Source of the DNA: Mesostigma viride | Lineage: Eukaryota > Streptophyta > Mesostigmatophyceae > Mesostigmatales > Mesostigmataceae | Length of the DNA: 62,000 bases | Assembly: GCA_009746045.1 (NCBI GenBank) | Contig: RPFO01000156.1 | Location: 1,421,381-1,483,380, forward strand | Direction: 5' to 3' | In this document: in pieces, positions 60,366-62,000 of the stretch | How positions within the stretch are numbered: position 1 is the first letter of the stretch | Layout of the letters: the number at the start of each line of letters is the position of its first letter | Program-made: the position numbers and the translations under genes | Notes under the pieces: model-generated | The model's input: only the letters and a program-made list of their open reading frames with translations | Databases searched by the model: none | Told to the model about the DNA's origin: nothing

Positions 60366-61250
60366 ATGCTGCCTGCAAGAATCCAACTTGATATGAGTTC
60401 ATTTGTTCACTATTCATATTTGTTTCATGTAAGTTAACCGAGAAAATGACGAAAAACTGCACATGTATGCTGTCACATGTCACCATTTGAGCTCAGAATG
60501 AGCCCAATTTTTGTGGGTGGTCTATTTTCATGGTCTAGATGCTGCCTGCAAGAATCCAGCCTGAAATGAGTTCATTTGTTCACTATTCATATTTGTTTCA
60601 TGTAAGAAAAGGGGGAAAATGACGAAAAACTGCACATGTATGCTGTCACATGTCACCATTTGAGCTCAGAATGAGCCCAATTTTCGTGGGTGGTCTATTT
60701 TCATGGTATAAATGCTGCCTGCAAGAATCCAGCCTGATATGAGTTCATTTGTCCACTATTCATATTTGTTGCATGTAAGAAAAGGGGGAAAATGACGAAA
60801 AACTGCACATGTATGCCGTCACATGTCACCATTTGAGCTCAGAATGAGCCCAATTTTTGTGGGTGGTCTATTTTCATGGTATAAATGCTGCCTGCAAGAA
60901 TCCAGCCTGATATGAGTTCATTTGTCCACTATTCATATTTGTTGCATGTAAGAAAAGGGGGAAAATGACGAAAAACTGCACATGTATGCCGTCACATGTC
61001 ACCATTTGAGCTCAGAATGAGCCCAATTTTTGTGGGTGGTCTATTTTCATGGTCTACATGCTGCCTGCAACAGTCCAGCCTGAAATGAGTTCATTTGTCC
61101 ACTATTCATATTTGTTTCATGTAAGAAAAGGGGGAAAATGACGAAAAACTGCACATGTATGCTGTCACATGTCACCATTTGAGCTCAGAATGAGCCCAAT
61201 TTTCGTGGGTGGTCTATTTTCATGGTCTACATGCTGCCTGCAACAGTCCA
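60366..61250 (-). repeat. 173-bp satellite, inverted array, five units
   Basis: Units start ATGCTGCCTGCAA at 60366, 60539, 60712, 60885, 61058 and 61231, spaced exactly 173 bp. It is the reverse complement of the array at 44600-45800. The outer edge at 61310-61345 carries the same flank (GCAAACACCTATGAATCCCC) in inverse form. Confidence 0.95.
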
Positions 61251-62000
61251 GCTTTAGGTACCCTCAGATCTGAAAGATTTTATTTTTACTCATTTGAAGA
61301 CTTGTGAAATTGAGCAAACACCTATGAATCCCCTCATGGCTGCGAGGCGTGGACCCTGGACCAGGCGCTGAGCCAGGAGCTTGACGGTACCAAGAACGCC
61401 GCACCTGGGCCGAGCTCTACTGCGAGCTCCCTCTTGTCGCCCATACCATCCGACACCGCCACATCCTCTTTGCCGGCCATCTTGCCCGCACAGACCAGGT
61501 GAATACCGATGTGGGCCATGCTGGGGGGCTTATAACTACGGGCCAACCAGGTAGACACCTCCTCCTGTGGCAGCCTCCTGTCCCGTAAATCATGTTAGAT
61601 GCCGGAAGGCCCGCACCTTCAAAGTTCAAAGAACAGCTAGTACAGGACATGGGGGGCCTAGGCCTCTCCGTGATTTGGAAGAAGATGATGGACAATTAAC
61701 CCTTAAATGGTACTGACTGATATTTATAGCGGGCAGTACCAACTGCCCGCTACAAATAGCGGACAGTTGGTTGGGAGCATAACGCGAATGCCAGTAGGTA
61801 TTTCCATGATATTTTTAGCCAGGTGTCTTCAGCTAGATGTGTACTACGTCCCGTACCTAAACATCACTACATTCTGACAAGTACACAGGGACTAATTATT
61901 GACCAAAGTACAGGGGGTACCCTTTTCAATGGGACGAAAACGTGAATGTAAAATATTGACATCCGTGCAGATTTGCCGCCATATGGCGGTGCAGAAAACT
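61251..62000. other. Repeat-derived sequence, one possible coding scrap
   Basis: A minus-strand open stretch at 61334-61558 (LVCAGKMAGKEDVAVSDGMG) has a coding look but no family. 61776-61945 is the inverted relative of 46986-47205. A short hairpin GCGGGCAGTACCAACTGCCCGC lies at about 61729-61750. No gene is supported. Confidence 0.4.

Overview
This is a repeat-dense eukaryotic nuclear window with phase-consistent spliceosomal introns, LTR and non-LTR retrotransposons, satellites and very few host genes. A green-lineage alga is my best guess: GC-rich exons, a short last exon to polyadenylation distance with a UGUAA signal after the RING-CH gene, and chromodomain Ty3/Gypsy plus piggyBac-like elements. 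The species cannot be proved from the sequence. Many element ORFs are broken by single-base frameshifts, often at homopolymers, so some breaks may be assembly errors.

Layout. 1-11.8 kb: a decayed Ty3/Gypsy chromovirus-like element, with a 5' ORF carrying an RNase H1/viroplasmin-type hybrid-binding domain, then gag, protease-RT-RNase H, integrase plus chromodomain, a further unidentified ORF, polypurine tract and 3' LTR. A TTAA-flanked piggyBac-like non-autonomous element (844-2542) sits in it. 11.9-18.7 kb: fragments and noncoding repeats, including a LINE reverse transcriptase scrap, a second LTR of the same family, and inside that LTR a LINE copy (10-bp target duplication) made only of an ORF1-like gene and a 3' tail.

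18.8-38.5 kb (minus strand): the main host gene, a RecQ DNA helicase. I could thread 14 exons across 19.7 kb with matching phases at every junction, except for two exons that contain long homopolymer or hexamer tracts. All eight simple or minisatellite arrays between 19 and 37 kb lie in its introns or exons, including 328 uninterrupted GCAAA copies and a 37-bp array built from the gene's own 5' splice site. 40.0-42.1 kb (plus): a two-exon RING-CH (MARCH-type) membrane ubiquitin ligase.

42.1-50.2 kb: two more copies of the ORF1-only LINE, a 173-bp satellite, the end of an unidentified two-exon gene, and a 120-bp minisatellite. 50.2-60.1 kb: a young LTR retrotransposon (50677-59071, LTRs differing at one visible base) inserted with a GCAG(G) target duplication into an unidentified ORF whose right half has a Tudor-like segment. 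Its Copia-type pol has an unusual order, integrase, then a retropepsin-like segment, then RT-RNase H. 60.4-61.3 kb: the 173-bp satellite again, inverted.

The most unusual items are the splice-site-derived minisatellite and splice-junction duplications in RecQ, the INT-PR-RT Copia-like element, the ORF1-only LINE family, and the hybrid-binding ORF and extra 3' ORF in the chromovirus.
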